The translations under genes and the position numbers were made by a program. Of a DNA stretch of 20,329 bases, positions 1 to 7,706 are shown piece by piece. How positions within the stretch are numbered: position 1 is the first letter of the stretch; every line of letters begins with the position of its first letter. The DNA comes from Paracoccaceae bacterium. Its GTDB lineage: Bacteria > Pseudomonadota > Alphaproteobacteria > Rhodobacterales > Rhodobacteraceae. The stretch lies in NCBI GenBank assembly GCA_024644285.1, contig JAHELH010000011.1, positions 1 to 20,329 on the forward strand, read 5' to 3'. The notes under the pieces are model-generated. The model made no database searches. It was not told the origin of the DNA and was given only the letters and a program-made list of their open reading frames with translations.

Positions 1-6
1 CGGTGT

Positions 7-456
7 TCATATCAGGACACCGACCGACAGGCAGGCAACGACGATGAAAGTCAAACCTATGCGCAGCTGCATCCACCAGCCCGGCGCAAGGCCGTGGCGC
101 CAGAACAGCAGATCCAGCCCCAGCAGGCCCACGAAGCCCGCGATCAGGTAGATCGCCGCGCTGTAGGGGCCGCCGCCCACGAACAGGAACGCCCAGAGCG
201 CCGGGATCACCGACAGGACATAGCCGGACGCCGCCACCGCGCCCTCGGCCCGCGTCGCGAATCCCCACAGCACCCCGGACATGAAGGCAAGGATCACCGT
301 GCCATAGGAAAGCTGGACGTAAGGCCCGATGAAGCGTGGGCCGAAGACGTTCAGCCCGAACTGCGCCAGGTCGTCGGAGACCAGCGTCAGCGCCCCCCAG
401 ACGAACGGGATCAGCCCCAGGAGACCGAGGACCAGGGCGGAGCGTGGAATTGTCAT
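7..456 (-). CDS. DUF3429 family integral membrane protein
   Basis: This 149-residue protein is almost entirely hydrophobic. About five membrane segments are visible, near residues 8-26, 47-67, 76-94, 98-118 and 131-148. Size, segment pattern and the conserved-looking 'FGPRFIGPYVQLSYG' stretch match the DUF3429 family of inner-membrane proteins, whose function is unknown. The ATG overlaps the ispH stop codon in an ATGA arrangement (453-456), so the two genes are probably co-transcribed and translationally coupled. A much longer reading frame runs through this gene and antisense through ispH, but the ATG at 456 is the only start that gives a sensible protein. I am confident it is a real gene. 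The family name is from memory of the pattern. Confidence 0.85.
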   Translation of the reverse strand: MTIPRSALVLGLLGLIPFVWGALTLVSDDLAQFGLNVFGPRFIGPYVQLSYGTVILAFMSGVLWGFATRAEGAVAASGYVLSVIPALWAFLFVGGGPYSAAIYLIAGFVGLLGLDLLFWRHGLAPGWWMQLRIGLTFIVVACLSVGVLI

Positions 457-1403
457 GCGGATTCTCGCAGCACCCGCGGCACCTTGAACTCGACATCCTC
501 CAAGGCGGTCTCGACGCTTTTCAGGGTGACGTCGAACCGGGCGCGAAAGGCGTCGATCACCTCGTCCACCAGAACCTCGGGCGCGCTGGCCCCGGCGGTG
601 ATGCCGGCCGAGCGGATGCCGTCCAGCGCGCGCCAGTCGATATCGACGGCGCGCTGCACCAGTTGCGCATAGCGGCAGCCCGCGGCTGCGCCGACCTCGA
701 CCAGGCGGCGCGAATTGGACGAGTTCGGCGCGCCGATCACCAGCATGGCGTCGACCTTCGGCGCCATCGCCTTGACGGCCTGCTGCCGGTTGGTGGTGGC
801 ATAGCAGATGTCTTCCTTGTGCGGCCCGACGATGGCCGGGAACCGCGCCTTCAGCGCCGCCACGATGTCGGCGGTGTCGTCGACCGACAGGGTGGTCTGT
901 GTGATGAAGGCCAGCTTGCCGGGGTCGCGGACCTGCAGGTCCGCCACGTCTGCCACGGTTTCGACAAGCAGCACCTCGCCCGGCGGCAACTGGCCCATCG
1001 TGCCCAGCGTCTCGGGATGCCCGGCATGGCCGATCATCACCATCTGCAATCCGTTCGCCGCGTGGCGTTCGGCCTCGATATGCACCTTGCTGACCAGCGG
1101 GCAGGTGGCGTCGACATAGACCATGCGGCGGCGTTCCGCCTCGGCCGGCACCGCCTTTGGCACGCCGTGGGCCGAAAAGATCACCGGCCGGTCCGGCGGG
1201 CATTCGTCCAGTTCCTCGACGAAGACCGCGCCCTTCGCGCGCAGCCCGTCGACCACGAAGCGGTTGTGCACGATCTCGTGGCGCACATAGACCGGCGGCC
1301 CCCATTTCTGCAGCGCCATCTCGACGATCTTGATCGCCCGGTCGACGCCAGCGCAGAAACCGCGCGGGGCGGCGAGGTAGAGGGTGAGGGGAGGTTTGGA
1401 CAA
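453..1403 (-). CDS. ispH: 4-hydroxy-3-methylbut-2-enyl diphosphate reductase (IspH/LytB)
   Basis: IspH catalyses the last step of the non-mevalonate (MEP) isoprenoid pathway, reducing HMBPP to IPP and DMAPP with a cytoplasmic 4Fe-4S cluster. The three cluster cysteines are visible: C17 in 'APRGFCAGVDRAI', C101 in 'DATCPLVSKVH' and C200 in 'DICYATTNRQ'. The substrate-binding 'NSSNSRRL' motif is also present, and 316 residues is normal for the family. The start is TTG at 1403, preceded by GAGG at suitable spacing. No ATG or GTG lies upstream of the essential first strand ('LTLYLAAPRG'), so the TTG is forced. The gene is divergent from the cytochrome gene and overlaps the downstream DUF3429 gene by 4 bases. 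Confidence 0.97.
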   Translation of the reverse strand: MSKPPLTLYLAAPRGFCAGVDRAIKIVEMALQKWGPPVYVRHEIVHNRFVVDGLRAKGAVFVEELDECPPDRPVIFSAHGVPKAVPAEAERRRMVYVDATCPLVSKVHIEAERHAANGLQMVMIGHAGHPETLGTMGQLPPGEVLLVETVADVADLQVRDPGKLAFITQTTLSVDDTADIVAALKARFPAIVGPHKEDICYATTNRQQAVKAMAPKVDAMLVIGAPNSSNSRRLVEVGAAAGCRYAQLVQRAVDIDWRALDGIRSAGITAGASAPEVLVDEVIDAFRARFDVTLKSVETALEDVEFKVPRVLRESA

Positions 1404-1600
1404 TTCTGCCTCGGTCGCGTTGACTGGTGCTCGGTTCTATTGGCTGCTCCGGACCGCGTCCATCCGATTGTTGGCCGCAGGCGGCGAAACCGAGCGCGAT
1501 CACGCGACTGTCAGCGGCAAAGCCGCCCGGTCGCTTGACCTTCCCCCCGCTGGAAGCTCCAGATACGGGCGAGCAGGTTTTGAAAACGGGCGAGGAAACC

Positions 1601-2044
1601 ATGAAATCCGCAACGATCACCTTGGCCGTTCTGGGTCTGGCCCAAGCGGCGGCGGCGCAGCAGGCCGTGACGATTCCCTATCAGGATGCCGAGGCGATCG
1701 CGCTGGGCGAGGCGGTCTATGCCGATCACTGCGCCTCGTGCCATGGCGCCGGCCTTGAAGGAGAGCCGGACTGGCGCACGGTCAAGGAAAACGGTCTGCG
1801 TCCCGCGCCGCCGCATGACGAGACCGGCCACACCTGGCACCATTCCGACGACCAGCTCTTCGATCTGACGAAGCACGGGCTGACGGCCGTTCTGGCGCGG
1901 CGCGGAATCGAATACGAAAGCGATATGATCGGGTTCGGCGACGTCTTGTCGGACGAGGAAATCCTGGCCGCACTGGCCTACATCAAGAGCACCTGGCCCG
2001 ACCGGGTGATCGAGATGCACGACAAGATGAACGCGTCGCAATAG
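1601..2044 (+). CDS. Secreted mono-haem c-type cytochrome
   Basis: The product is a 147-residue periplasmic cytochrome c. Residues 1-19 look like a cleavable signal peptide (short basic start, Ala/Leu core, AQAAAA end). A single haem-attachment motif CASCH lies at residues 44-48, and M109 in 'SDMIGF' is the likely distal haem ligand. The C-terminal helix 'LSDEEILAALAYIKSTWP' is typical of class I cytochromes c. The ATG at 1601 follows GAGGAAA at a good distance; in-frame starts from 1427 upwards would place a long non-signal sequence first. It is divergent from ispH across about 200 bases. The His-rich stretch at residues 72-81 ('HDETGHTWHH') is noticeable. The redox partner cannot be told from the context. 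It is presumably a small electron carrier, but this is inference. Confidence 0.92.
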   Translation: MKSATITLAVLGLAQAAAAQQAVTIPYQDAEAIALGEAVYADHCASCHGAGLEGEPDWRTVKENGLRPAPPHDETGHTWHHSDDQLFDLTKHGLTAVLARRGIEYESDMIGFGDVLSDEEILAALAYIKSTWPDRVIEMHDKMNASQ

Positions 2045-2063
2045 GGCCCGCGCCGTCCGGGCC
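2045..2063 (+). terminator. Possible hairpin after the cytochrome gene
   Basis: GGCCCG (2045-2050) and CGGGCC (2058-2063) form a 6-bp GC stem with a 7-base loop directly after the stop codon. There is no U-run, so intrinsic termination is uncertain. It may instead protect the 3' end. Confidence 0.3.
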
Positions 2064-2165
2064 GGGACGCGCCGGTTTTCCCACTACCCCGCTTCTTTGA
2101 ACCGCTCCGGCTGGCCGGGCGACATATCTCTGTCCGTTTGCCAGAGATCCCGAAGGAGCACGCCC

Positions 2166-2441
2166 GTGAAACACCTAATGATCCTTGCCGCCGGCTTTGC
2201 CATCGCCGGTCTGGCCGCCGTCACGCTGGCCTCGGCATCCCATGCCGCCGCGCATGGCGAAGCGCCGCTGATCTTCTCGGAACCGGTGTCAGAGGCCGGT
2301 CTCGTCTGGCGCTGCGGCAGGAACAACCCCGCCTCGTGGGGCACGTTCGGCAATGGCTGCCTGAAGCAGAAGCGCAAGGCGAAGAGTTCCAGCGCCGCAA
2401 TCGCCGCGCCGCAGCCCGGCCTGGCGGCGCCGCAGAACTGA
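2166..2441 (+). CDS. Small secreted protein of unknown function
   Basis: This 91-residue protein opens with a signal peptide (hydrophobic core 'LMILAAGFAIAGLAAVTLA', probable cleavage around residues 25-29). The mature part is about 60 residues. It has two cysteines (C50, C65) that could pair, a Trp/Gly-rich centre ('VWRCGRNNPASWGTFGNGC'), a very basic patch ('KQKRKAK', residues 67-73) and a low-complexity Ala/Pro/Ser tail. I do not recognise the family. The GTG start is preceded by AAGGAG at 2153-2158, 7 bases upstream, one of the best ribosome-binding sites in the window. An in-frame ATG at residue 5 is too close to that site. It is convergent with the yqaA-like gene, 30 bases away. Confidence 0.75.
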   Translation: MKHLMILAAGFAIAGLAAVTLASASHAAAHGEAPLIFSEPVSEAGLVWRCGRNNPASWGTFGNGCLKQKRKAKSSSAAIAAPQPGLAAPQN

Positions 2442-2471
2442 CCCGTCAGGACCCCGGCCGCGCGGCGCCGC

Positions 2472-2900
2472 CTAGGCCACCGAAGCGGTCGCCCAGGCCA
2501 GCAATATGTAGCGGCCGGTCTTCGCCACGCTCACCAGCGCCAGAAACAGCCAGACCGGTGTGCGCATCAAGCCGGCCGCCACGGTGAACCCGTCGCCGAA
2601 CGGCGCCCAGCTCAGCAGCAGTGTCCAGACGCCGTAGCGCTGGTACCAGTCGCGCGCGCGATCCAGCTGCCGCTCGCCGACCGGGAACCAGCGCCGCCCG
2701 CGATAATGCTCGGCCCAGCGACCCAGCGCGTAGTTCACCACCGAGCCGAGGATGTTGCCCGCGCTCGCAACGGCGATCAGCGCCCAAAGTGGCAGGGTCC
2801 CGGCCAGTTGCAGCCCGACAAAGACCACCTCGGACTGAAACGGCAGGATCGTCGCCGCCCCGAAGGCGGCGGCGAACAGGGTGAGGGCGGACCAGAGCAT
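2472..2900 (-). CDS. YqaA/DedA-like (SNARE-associated) inner-membrane protein
   Basis: This 142-residue membrane protein resembles the short YqaA branch of the DedA/SNARE-associated superfamily. Seen in the sequence: an N-terminal hydrophobic hairpin with 'FGAATILPFQSEVVFVGL' near residues 13-30, the 'SAGNILGSVVNYALGR' motif near 46-61, an amphipathic central stretch ('RARDWYQRYGVW'), and 'WAPFGDGFTVAAGLMR', the conserved re-entrant-type motif. DedA proteins are implicated in lipid and membrane homeostasis and proton-motive-force maintenance. The substrate of the YqaA branch is not established. An inverted repeat spans the translation start (see separate entry). The ATG at 2900 is the natural start. 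Confidence 0.88.
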   Translation of the reverse strand: MLWSALTLFAAAFGAATILPFQSEVVFVGLQLAGTLPLWALIAVASAGNILGSVVNYALGRWAEHYRGRRWFPVGERQLDRARDWYQRYGVWTLLLSWAPFGDGFTVAAGLMRTPVWLFLALVSVAKTGRYILLAWATASVA

Positions 2901-2922
2901 TTCCGATACCTAGCCCGGAAAT
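2899..2922 (-). promoter_or_regulatory. Inverted repeat around the yqaA-like start codon
   Basis: ATTTCCG (2899-2905) and CGGAAAT (2916-2922) are perfect 7-bp inverted arms separated by 10 bases. In the minus-strand mRNA the second arm includes the first two bases of the ATG, and the loop carries a TAGG that is the only Shine-Dalgarno-like sequence. The hairpin could modulate translation, but this is inference. Confidence 0.35.
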
Positions 2923-2927
2923 GCCGG

Positions 2928-2955
2928 CGGCCACGCCCGCGGTGGGGCGTGGCCG
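2928..2955 (-). terminator. Strong 11-bp hairpin downstream of the NYN gene
   Basis: CGGCCACGCCC (2928-2938) and GGGCGTGGCCG (2945-2955) form a perfect 11-bp stem with a 6-base loop. It begins 31 bases past the NYN-domain stop on the minus strand and ends before the next minus-strand gene. The position fits a terminator or attenuator between the two genes. No U-run follows, so termination could be Rho-assisted or the hairpin could stabilise the mRNA end. Confidence 0.55.
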
Positions 2956-2986
2956 CGCGTTTCCGACCGAGCGAGGGGAGTGAGGC

Positions 2987-3559
2987 CTATTGCTCGGCGG
3001 TTTCGGTGACGGGTTCGGGTTCGCGCGGCTCGCGCGGGGGACGTCCGATGACGTCCTTCAGTTCATCGAGCTCGATGAAGTTGTCGGCCTGGCGGCGCAA
3101 TTCGTCGGCGATCATCGGCGGCTGGCTGCGGATGGTCGAGACCACCGACACGCGAACGCCCTTGCGTTGCAGCGCATCGACGAGTGGCCGGAAATCGCCA
3201 TCGCCAGAGAACAGCACGATGTGGTCGACATGGGGCGCCAGTTCCATGGCATCGACGGTCAGCTCGATGTCCATGTTGCCCTTGACCTTCCGCCGGCCCT
3301 GGCTGTCGATGTACTCTTTGGCCGGTTTCGTCACCATCGAAAAGCCGTTGTAGTGCAACCAGTCGACCAGCGGACGGATCGGCGAATAGTCATCGTTTTC
3401 CAGGAGCGCGGTGTAGTAGAACGCCCGAAGCAGCTTGCCCCGGCGCATGAACTCCTGCCGCAAGAGCTTGTAGTCGATGTCGAACCCGAGCGATTTCGCC
3501 GCCGCATAAAGGTTCGATCCATCGATGAACAGCGCGAGCCGTTCGTCTCTGTAGAACAT
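2987..3559 (-). CDS. NYN domain (LabA/DUF88-like) putative ribonuclease
   Basis: The 190-residue protein is a stand-alone NYN domain (PIN-like nuclease fold), the LabA/DUF88 family, cytoplasmic and without a signal sequence. The acidic metal-binding residues are in place: D13 in 'LALFIDGSNLYAA', D97 in 'KGNMDIELTVDAME', and D120 and D122 in 'LFSGDGDFRPLVDAL'. The segment 'RRKVKGNMDIELTVDA' is characteristic. Such proteins are proposed RNA endonucleases involved in RNA turnover. The target here is unknown. The C-terminal 20 residues are Pro/Glu/Arg-rich and probably disordered. The start ATG at 3559 has a GGAAGGGA ribosome-binding site. It is divergent from folK across 103 bases. Confidence 0.92.
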   Translation of the reverse strand: MFYRDERLALFIDGSNLYAAAKSLGFDIDYKLLRQEFMRRGKLLRAFYYTALLENDDYSPIRPLVDWLHYNGFSMVTKPAKEYIDSQGRRKVKGNMDIELTVDAMELAPHVDHIVLFSGDGDFRPLVDALQRKGVRVSVVSTIRSQPPMIADELRRQADNFIELDELKDVIGRPPREPREPEPVTETAEQ

Positions 3560-3614
3560 CCAATTCCCTTCCGATATCCAGTTTCGCCTATGCGTTTCCG
3601 TGAGTGGTAGGATT

Positions 3615-3626
3615 GTAATTCATTAC
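3615..3626. promoter_or_regulatory. Small palindrome in the NYN/folK divergent intergenic region
   Basis: GTAAT and ATTAC flank a TC centre (3615-3626) roughly midway between the two divergent starts. A pair of 8-bp inverted arms, GTTTCGCC (3581-3588) and GGCGAAAC (3628-3635), brackets it. Position suggests an operator or promoter element. No regulator can be named. Confidence 0.25.
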
Positions 3627-3662
3627 CGGCGAAACCGTCGCGCAAAATAGGGGGAAAATTCG

Positions 3663-4298
3663 TTGGGGCAAGTCACTCCCCGTCACAAATCGGACATATT
3701 ACGTAGCGTTTCCCGCCCAAAAGTGATGATCGCGCTCGGTGCGAACATTGACAGCGTGGCCGGACCGCCCGCCCGGACGCTCGCCGCGGCCCTGGAACGC
3801 CTGGGTGATTCGCAGCTTACGGTCGAGGCCGTCAGCCCGTTCTACGCCACACCGTGTTTTCCGCCCGGCGCGGGTCCGGACTATGTCAACGCGGCGGCCC
3901 GGCTGACCGGGTTGGATGATCCGGACGAGATACTGGCGATCCTGCACCGTGTCGAATCCGAGTTCGGGCGCGCGCGCGACCGGCGTTGGGGAACGCGCAC
4001 GCTGGACCTCGACCTGCTGGCGGTGGGCGACATGGTCCTGCCGGACCCCGCGACGTTCCGGGAATGGCAGCGCCTGCCGCCGGAGCGTCAGATGATGCAG
4101 GCCCCGGACCGGCTGATCCTGCCGCATCCGCGCCTCCAGGATCGTGCATTCGTGCTGGTTCCGCTGGCCTCGGTGGCCGGAGAGTGGCGCCATCCGGTGC
4201 TGAACAGGACGGTCGACGAGATGCTGCGGGCGCTGCCAGGCGCCTTGGTGGCGGACGTGCGGCCGCTGGATCCGGGTGCTTCCGAGCCGCCGCGCTAG
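3663..4298 (+). CDS. folK: 2-amino-4-hydroxy-6-hydroxymethyldihydropteridine diphosphokinase (HPPK)
   Basis: HPPK transfers pyrophosphate from ATP to 6-hydroxymethyl-7,8-dihydropterin in folate synthesis. Visible are the first strand 'VMIALGAN', the substrate loop 'VSPFYATPCFPPGAGPDYVNAA' (59-78), and the signature 'RWGTRTLDLDLLAVG' (108-122) with its two Mg-binding Asp residues, then 'LILPHPRLQDRAFVLVPL'. Start choice: TTG at 3663 has an AGGGGG site (3649-3654) 8 bases upstream. The ATG at 3726 (GTG at 3723) lacks any ribosome-binding site and would cut the first beta strand, so I prefer TTG and 211 residues. The extra N-terminal ~20 residues are unusual for the family, so the start is less certain than the gene. 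It heads the folK–rpoZ–rel run. Confidence 0.93.
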   Translation: MGQVTPRHKSDILRSVSRPKVMIALGANIDSVAGPPARTLAAALERLGDSQLTVEAVSPFYATPCFPPGAGPDYVNAAARLTGLDDPDEILAILHRVESEFGRARDRRWGTRTLDLDLLAVGDMVLPDPATFREWQRLPPERQMMQAPDRLILPHPRLQDRAFVLVPLASVAGEWRHPVLNRTVDEMLRALPGALVADVRPLDPGASEPPR

Positions 4299-4425
4299 GG
4301 CCGCGGAGCTGGTGCCGGGCCGCGTTCTGCATCGCGGCGAATTATCGGCCTATCCGCTTGCGTTTTTGACGCATTCGGCATATTTCCGGCATTCCTCCAC
4401 GCGAACTGGAAATCTGGAGTGCCAA

Positions 4426-4779
4426 ATGGCCCGTGTCACCGTTGAAGATTGCGTCGACAAAGTTCCCAATCGGTTCGAGCTGGTGCTTCTCGCCGCGCAC
4501 CGGGCCCGCGAGATCTCGGCCGGGGCGCCGATCACCGTCGACCGGGACAACGACAAGAACCCCGTCGTCTCTCTGCGCGAGATCGCGGAAGAGACGCAGC
4601 AGGCCGACGCGCTGCGCGAGCGGATGATCGAAAGCCACCAGACCCAGATCGAGGTGGACGAGCCGGAAGAGGACGCCATGGCGCTGCTGATGGGGGCCGA
4701 GGCCGACAAGCCCGCCGACGACGACCTGTCCGAGGAAAAACTGCTGCGCGCTCTGATGGAAGCGCAGGAACCGCGCTAA
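4426..4779 (+). CDS. rpoZ: DNA-directed RNA polymerase omega subunit
   Basis: Omega is the small subunit that helps fold and assemble beta-prime into RNA polymerase and takes part in ppGpp binding in many bacteria. The N-terminal half is canonical: 'MARVTVEDCVDKVPNRFELV' then 'LLAAHRAREISAGAPITVDRDNDKNPVVSLREIA'. The 117-residue length fits alphaproteobacterial omega, with an acidic C-terminal tail (residues 75-117). The ATG at 4426 has GGAG 6 bases upstream; the longer frame to 4276 lacks omega similarity. It lies 127 bases after folK and 13 bases before rel. The rpoZ–rel adjacency is a widely conserved coupling of the omega and ppGpp genes. Confidence 0.97.
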   Translation: MARVTVEDCVDKVPNRFELVLLAAHRAREISAGAPITVDRDNDKNPVVSLREIAEETQQADALRERMIESHQTQIEVDEPEEDAMALLMGAEADKPADDDLSEEKLLRALMEAQEPR

Positions 4780-4792
4780 GGGCGGCACTGCC

Positions 4793-6928
4793 ATGCCTCT
4801 GGACCGCCTGATTGGGGTCGACGATCTGGTCGACAGGGTCCGAGGCTACAACCCCAGGACAAACGAGGCGCTGCTCCGCTCGGCCTACGAATATGGCGCG
4901 CGGATGCACGACGGCCAGCTGCGCCAGTCGGGCGAGCCGTATTTCACCCACCCCGTGGCGGTGGCGTGGATCCTGACCGACATGAAGCTGGACGACGCCA
5001 CAATCGTCACGGCGCTGCTGCATGACACCATCGAGGATACCCGCTCGACCTATTCCGAGATCGCCGAGAAGTTCTCGCCGGAAATCGCGGAACTGGTCGA
5101 CGGCGTCACCAAGCTGACCAACCTGCAGCTGTCGTCGTCCGAGACCAAGCAGGCGGAGAACTTCCGCAAGCTGTTCATGGCGATGAGCAAGGATCTGCGG
5201 GTGATCCTGGTCAAGCTGGCCGACCGGCTGCACAACATGCGCACGATCAAGTCCGTGCGCTACGAAAAGCAGGTGCAGAAGGCGCGCGAGACGATGGATA
5301 TCTTCGCGCCGCTCGCCGGCCGCATGGGCATGCAGTGGATGCGCGATGAGCTGGAGGACCTGGCCTTCAAGGTCATCAACTCCGAGGGCCGCAATTCGAT
5401 CATCCGCCGGTTCCTGACGCTGCAGCGTGAAACCGGCGACGTGATCGACAAGATCACCAACGACATCCGCTTCGAACTCGACAAGGCCGGCATCAAGGCC
5501 GAGGTGATGGGCCGCGCGAAGAAGCCCTATTCGATCTGGCGCAAGATGCAGGACAAGGGCCTGTCCTTTTCGCGGCTATCCGACATCTACGGCTTCCGCG
5601 TGCTGACCCATTCCGAGGCCGACTGTTATCGCGTGCTGGGTGCGATCCACCAGCGCTGGCGCGCGGTGCCGGGGCGGTTCAAGGACTATATCAGCCAGCC
5701 CAAGTCGAACGGCTACCGCTCGATCCACACGACCGTCTCGGGCCGCGACGGCAAGCGGGTCGAGATCCAGATCCGCACCTTCCAGATGCACGAGGTGGCC
5801 GAGGCCGGCGTCGCGGCGCACTGGGCCTATCGCGACGGGGTCCGGTCGGAAAACCCGTTCGCCGTCGATCCCGCGACCTGGCTGAAAAGCCTCTCCGAGC
5901 GCTTCGAAAGCGCCGAAGACCACGACGAGTTTCTCGAGCACATGAAGCTGGAGATGTACGCCGACCAGGTGTTCTGCTTTTCGCCCAAGGGCGACGTGGT
6001 GAAACTGCCGCGCGGGGCGACGCCGCTGGACTATGCGTACGCGATCCATACGCGCATCGGCGACAGCTGCGTTGGCGCCAAGGTCGATCACATGCGCGTG
6101 CCGCTCTGGACCCGGCTGAAGAACGGCCAGATGGTCGAGATCATGACCGCCGCCGGTCAGCGCCCGCAACCCTCGTGGCTGGACATCGTCGCCACCGGCC
6201 GCGCCAAGGCGGCGATCCGCAAGAGCCTGCGCGACGAGGACCGCGAACGCTATGTCAAGCTGGGCAAGGAACTGGCGCGGGTGGCCTTCGAGCATGTCGG
6301 CAAGCGCGCCACCGACAAGGCGCTGACCACGGCCGCGAAACAGCTGGGTCTGATGTCCTCGGCGGAATTGCTGGCGCGGCTCGGTTCGGCCGAGATGACC
6401 GCCCGCGACGTGGTCGAGACCCTGTACCCGGAACTGGGCCAGGCCCGCGGCGACGAGATCGAGCCGGGCCGCGCGGTGATCGGCCTGCGCGCCGATCAAA
6501 GCTTCGAGCGTGCCAATTGCTGCCAGCCGGTCCCGGGCGAGCGCATCGTCGGCATCAGCTATCGCGGCCGCGGCGTCGTGGTCCACGCCATCGATTGTCC
6601 CGCGCTGCAGGAACTGGAGGACGAGACCGACCGCTGGGTCGACCTGCAATGGCATTCCGGCCAGCACCCGCCGATCCACACCGTCAGCCTCGACATGACC
6701 ATCAGCAACGAGAAGGGCGTGCTGGGTCACATCTGCACCCTGATCGGCGAGCAGAACGCGAATATTTCCGATCTGCAATTTATCGACCGGAAACCGGACT
6801 TTTATCGCCTTATTGTAGATGTTGACTTACGTGACGCCGAGCATCTGCATAACGTGATGCTCGCCGTGGAGGCGGAAAGCGATGTGGCATCGGTCAAGCG
6901 GCACCGCGATCTGAGCAGAAAACCGTAA
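4793..6928 (+). CDS. Bifunctional (p)ppGpp synthetase/hydrolase (Rel/SpoT, RSH family)
   Basis: The single long RSH enzyme (711 residues) makes and degrades the alarmone (p)ppGpp in the stringent response. The hydrolase HD domain has all its metal ligands: H53, H77-D78 in 'ALLHDTIEDT', and D144 in 'KLADRLHNMR'. The synthetase domain keeps R241/K243 ('GRAKKPYSIW'), D264 ('LSDIYGFRV') and E324 ('KRVEIQIRT'). It carries RFKD at 295-298, the RxKD motif of bifunctional Rel enzymes rather than the ExDD of synthetase-only RelA. A TGS domain follows (about 388-450, 'DQVFCFSPKGDVVKLPRG') and a C-terminal ACT domain (about 632-711, 'MTISNEKGVLGHICTLIG'). Both activities should therefore be intact. It is named rel, relA, spoT or rsh in different annotations. 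The stop lies 18 bases before the next gene. Confidence 0.97.
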   Translation: MPLDRLIGVDDLVDRVRGYNPRTNEALLRSAYEYGARMHDGQLRQSGEPYFTHPVAVAWILTDMKLDDATIVTALLHDTIEDTRSTYSEIAEKFSPEIAELVDGVTKLTNLQLSSSETKQAENFRKLFMAMSKDLRVILVKLADRLHNMRTIKSVRYEKQVQKARETMDIFAPLAGRMGMQWMRDELEDLAFKVINSEGRNSIIRRFLTLQRETGDVIDKITNDIRFELDKAGIKAEVMGRAKKPYSIWRKMQDKGLSFSRLSDIYGFRVLTHSEADCYRVLGAIHQRWRAVPGRFKDYISQPKSNGYRSIHTTVSGRDGKRVEIQIRTFQMHEVAEAGVAAHWAYRDGVRSENPFAVDPATWLKSLSERFESAEDHDEFLEHMKLEMYADQVFCFSPKGDVVKLPRGATPLDYAYAIHTRIGDSCVGAKVDHMRVPLWTRLKNGQMVEIMTAAGQRPQPSWLDIVATGRAKAAIRKSLRDEDRERYVKLGKELARVAFEHVGKRATDKALTTAAKQLGLMSSAELLARLGSAEMTARDVVETLYPELGQARGDEIEPGRAVIGLRADQSFERANCCQPVPGERIVGISYRGRGVVVHAIDCPALQELEDETDRWVDLQWHSGQHPPIHTVSLDMTISNEKGVLGHICTLIGEQNANISDLQFIDRKPDFYRLIVDVDLRDAEHLHNVMLAVEAESDVASVKRHRDLSRKP

Positions 6929-6946
6929 CCGGGGGACCCCGCAGAA

Positions 6947-7606
6947 GTGGTCTTCAAACGCCGCAATCCCAAGACCTGGCTGCAGACCATCGGGCACCTG
7001 TTCTATCCCAAAGGCGGATGGAGCCGCGCCGCAAGCTACGTGATGCACCGGCTGCGCCGGCTTCCCGATCCGCCGCACCGCATCGCGCGCGGGGTCGCCG
7101 CAGGTGTTTTCATCTGCTTCACGCCGTTCTTCGGATTGCATTTCCTGCTGTCCGCCGCGCTGGCCTTCGTGATGCAGGGCAACATCATCGCGGCGCTCCT
7201 GGCGACCTTCTTCGGCAACCCGCTGACCTTTCCGTTCATCGCCACGATCAGCCTCGAGCTCGGCTCGTGGATGATGGGAACGCCGGGCGGATTTCATCTC
7301 GAGGCGGTGGGTCGCGCGTTCAGCCAGGCCTCGGTCGAGCTTTGGCAGAACTTCGGCGCCATCTTCAGCGGAAGGGAAGCGGACTGGCAGCGCATGGGCG
7401 TGTTCTATCGCGGCGTGTTCTGGCCCTACCTCGCCGGCGGGATGGTGCCGGGCGTGGTCTCGGGCGTCATCGCCTACTACCTGACCTTGCCCGCGGTCAC
7501 GGCCTACCAGAAGCGCCGGGTAAAAAGGTTGCAGTCCCGCTTTGAAAAGCGGCGCGCGAAGCTGACCAAGAGTGGCGCCGCGCAGGAACCGGATCGGCTG
7601 CTGTAG
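6947..7606 (+). CDS. DUF2062 domain membrane protein
   Basis: This 219-residue protein carries the DUF2062 core: 'RIARGVAAGVFICFTPFFGL' (about 45-64), the diagnostic 'FFGNPLTFPFIATI' (88-101) and a C-terminal membrane segment (about 160-182). The ends are basic (N-terminal 'KRRNPKTW', C-terminal 'RRVKRLQSRFEKRRAKL'), consistent with cytoplasmic tails. The family's role is unknown. In many alphaproteobacteria it sits next to rel and pdxJ as here. The GTG start at 6947 is the first in-frame start; GGGGGA at 6931-6936 is a somewhat distant ribosome-binding site. It is probably in the same transcript as rel. Confidence 0.9.
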   Translation: MVFKRRNPKTWLQTIGHLFYPKGGWSRAASYVMHRLRRLPDPPHRIARGVAAGVFICFTPFFGLHFLLSAALAFVMQGNIIAALLATFFGNPLTFPFIATISLELGSWMMGTPGGFHLEAVGRAFSQASVELWQNFGAIFSGREADWQRMGVFYRGVFWPYLAGGMVPGVVSGVIAYYLTLPAVTAYQKRRVKRLQSRFEKRRAKLTKSGAAQEPDRLL

Positions 7607-7706
7607 CGCCGTGTCCGCGGCGTCGCGGCGCCGGCTTTCGATTTCGATTTATCTGGCAGTGATTCTGTCCTAACCAGACCTGACCGATCCGCAAACGGGG
7701 GCCGCC

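Noticed and set aside
1420..1445. TTGACT as a -35 box for the cytochrome gene
   Set aside because: No acceptable -10 hexamer lies 16-18 bases downstream.
336..1538. Long plus-strand open frame (about 400 codons) opposite ispH
   Set aside because: It is an antisense frame kept open by GC-rich third positions of ispH. The protein has no recognisable motif and IspH is unambiguous.
7..1620. A 537-codon minus-strand frame covering the DUF3429 gene and ispH
   Set aside because: Only its last 149 codons form a plausible protein; the rest is out of frame with IspH and Arg/Gly-rich.
4357..4395. Possible promoter upstream of rpoZ (TTGCGT or TTGACG with TATTTC)
   Set aside because: Spacing and -10 match are poor for each combination; too weak to annotate although a promoter in this gap is likely.
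5576..6778. Long minus-strand open frame (about 400 codons) inside the rel gene
   Set aside because: Antisense shadow of the RSH gene; composition is His/Gln/Arg-rich as expected for reverse-frame translation.
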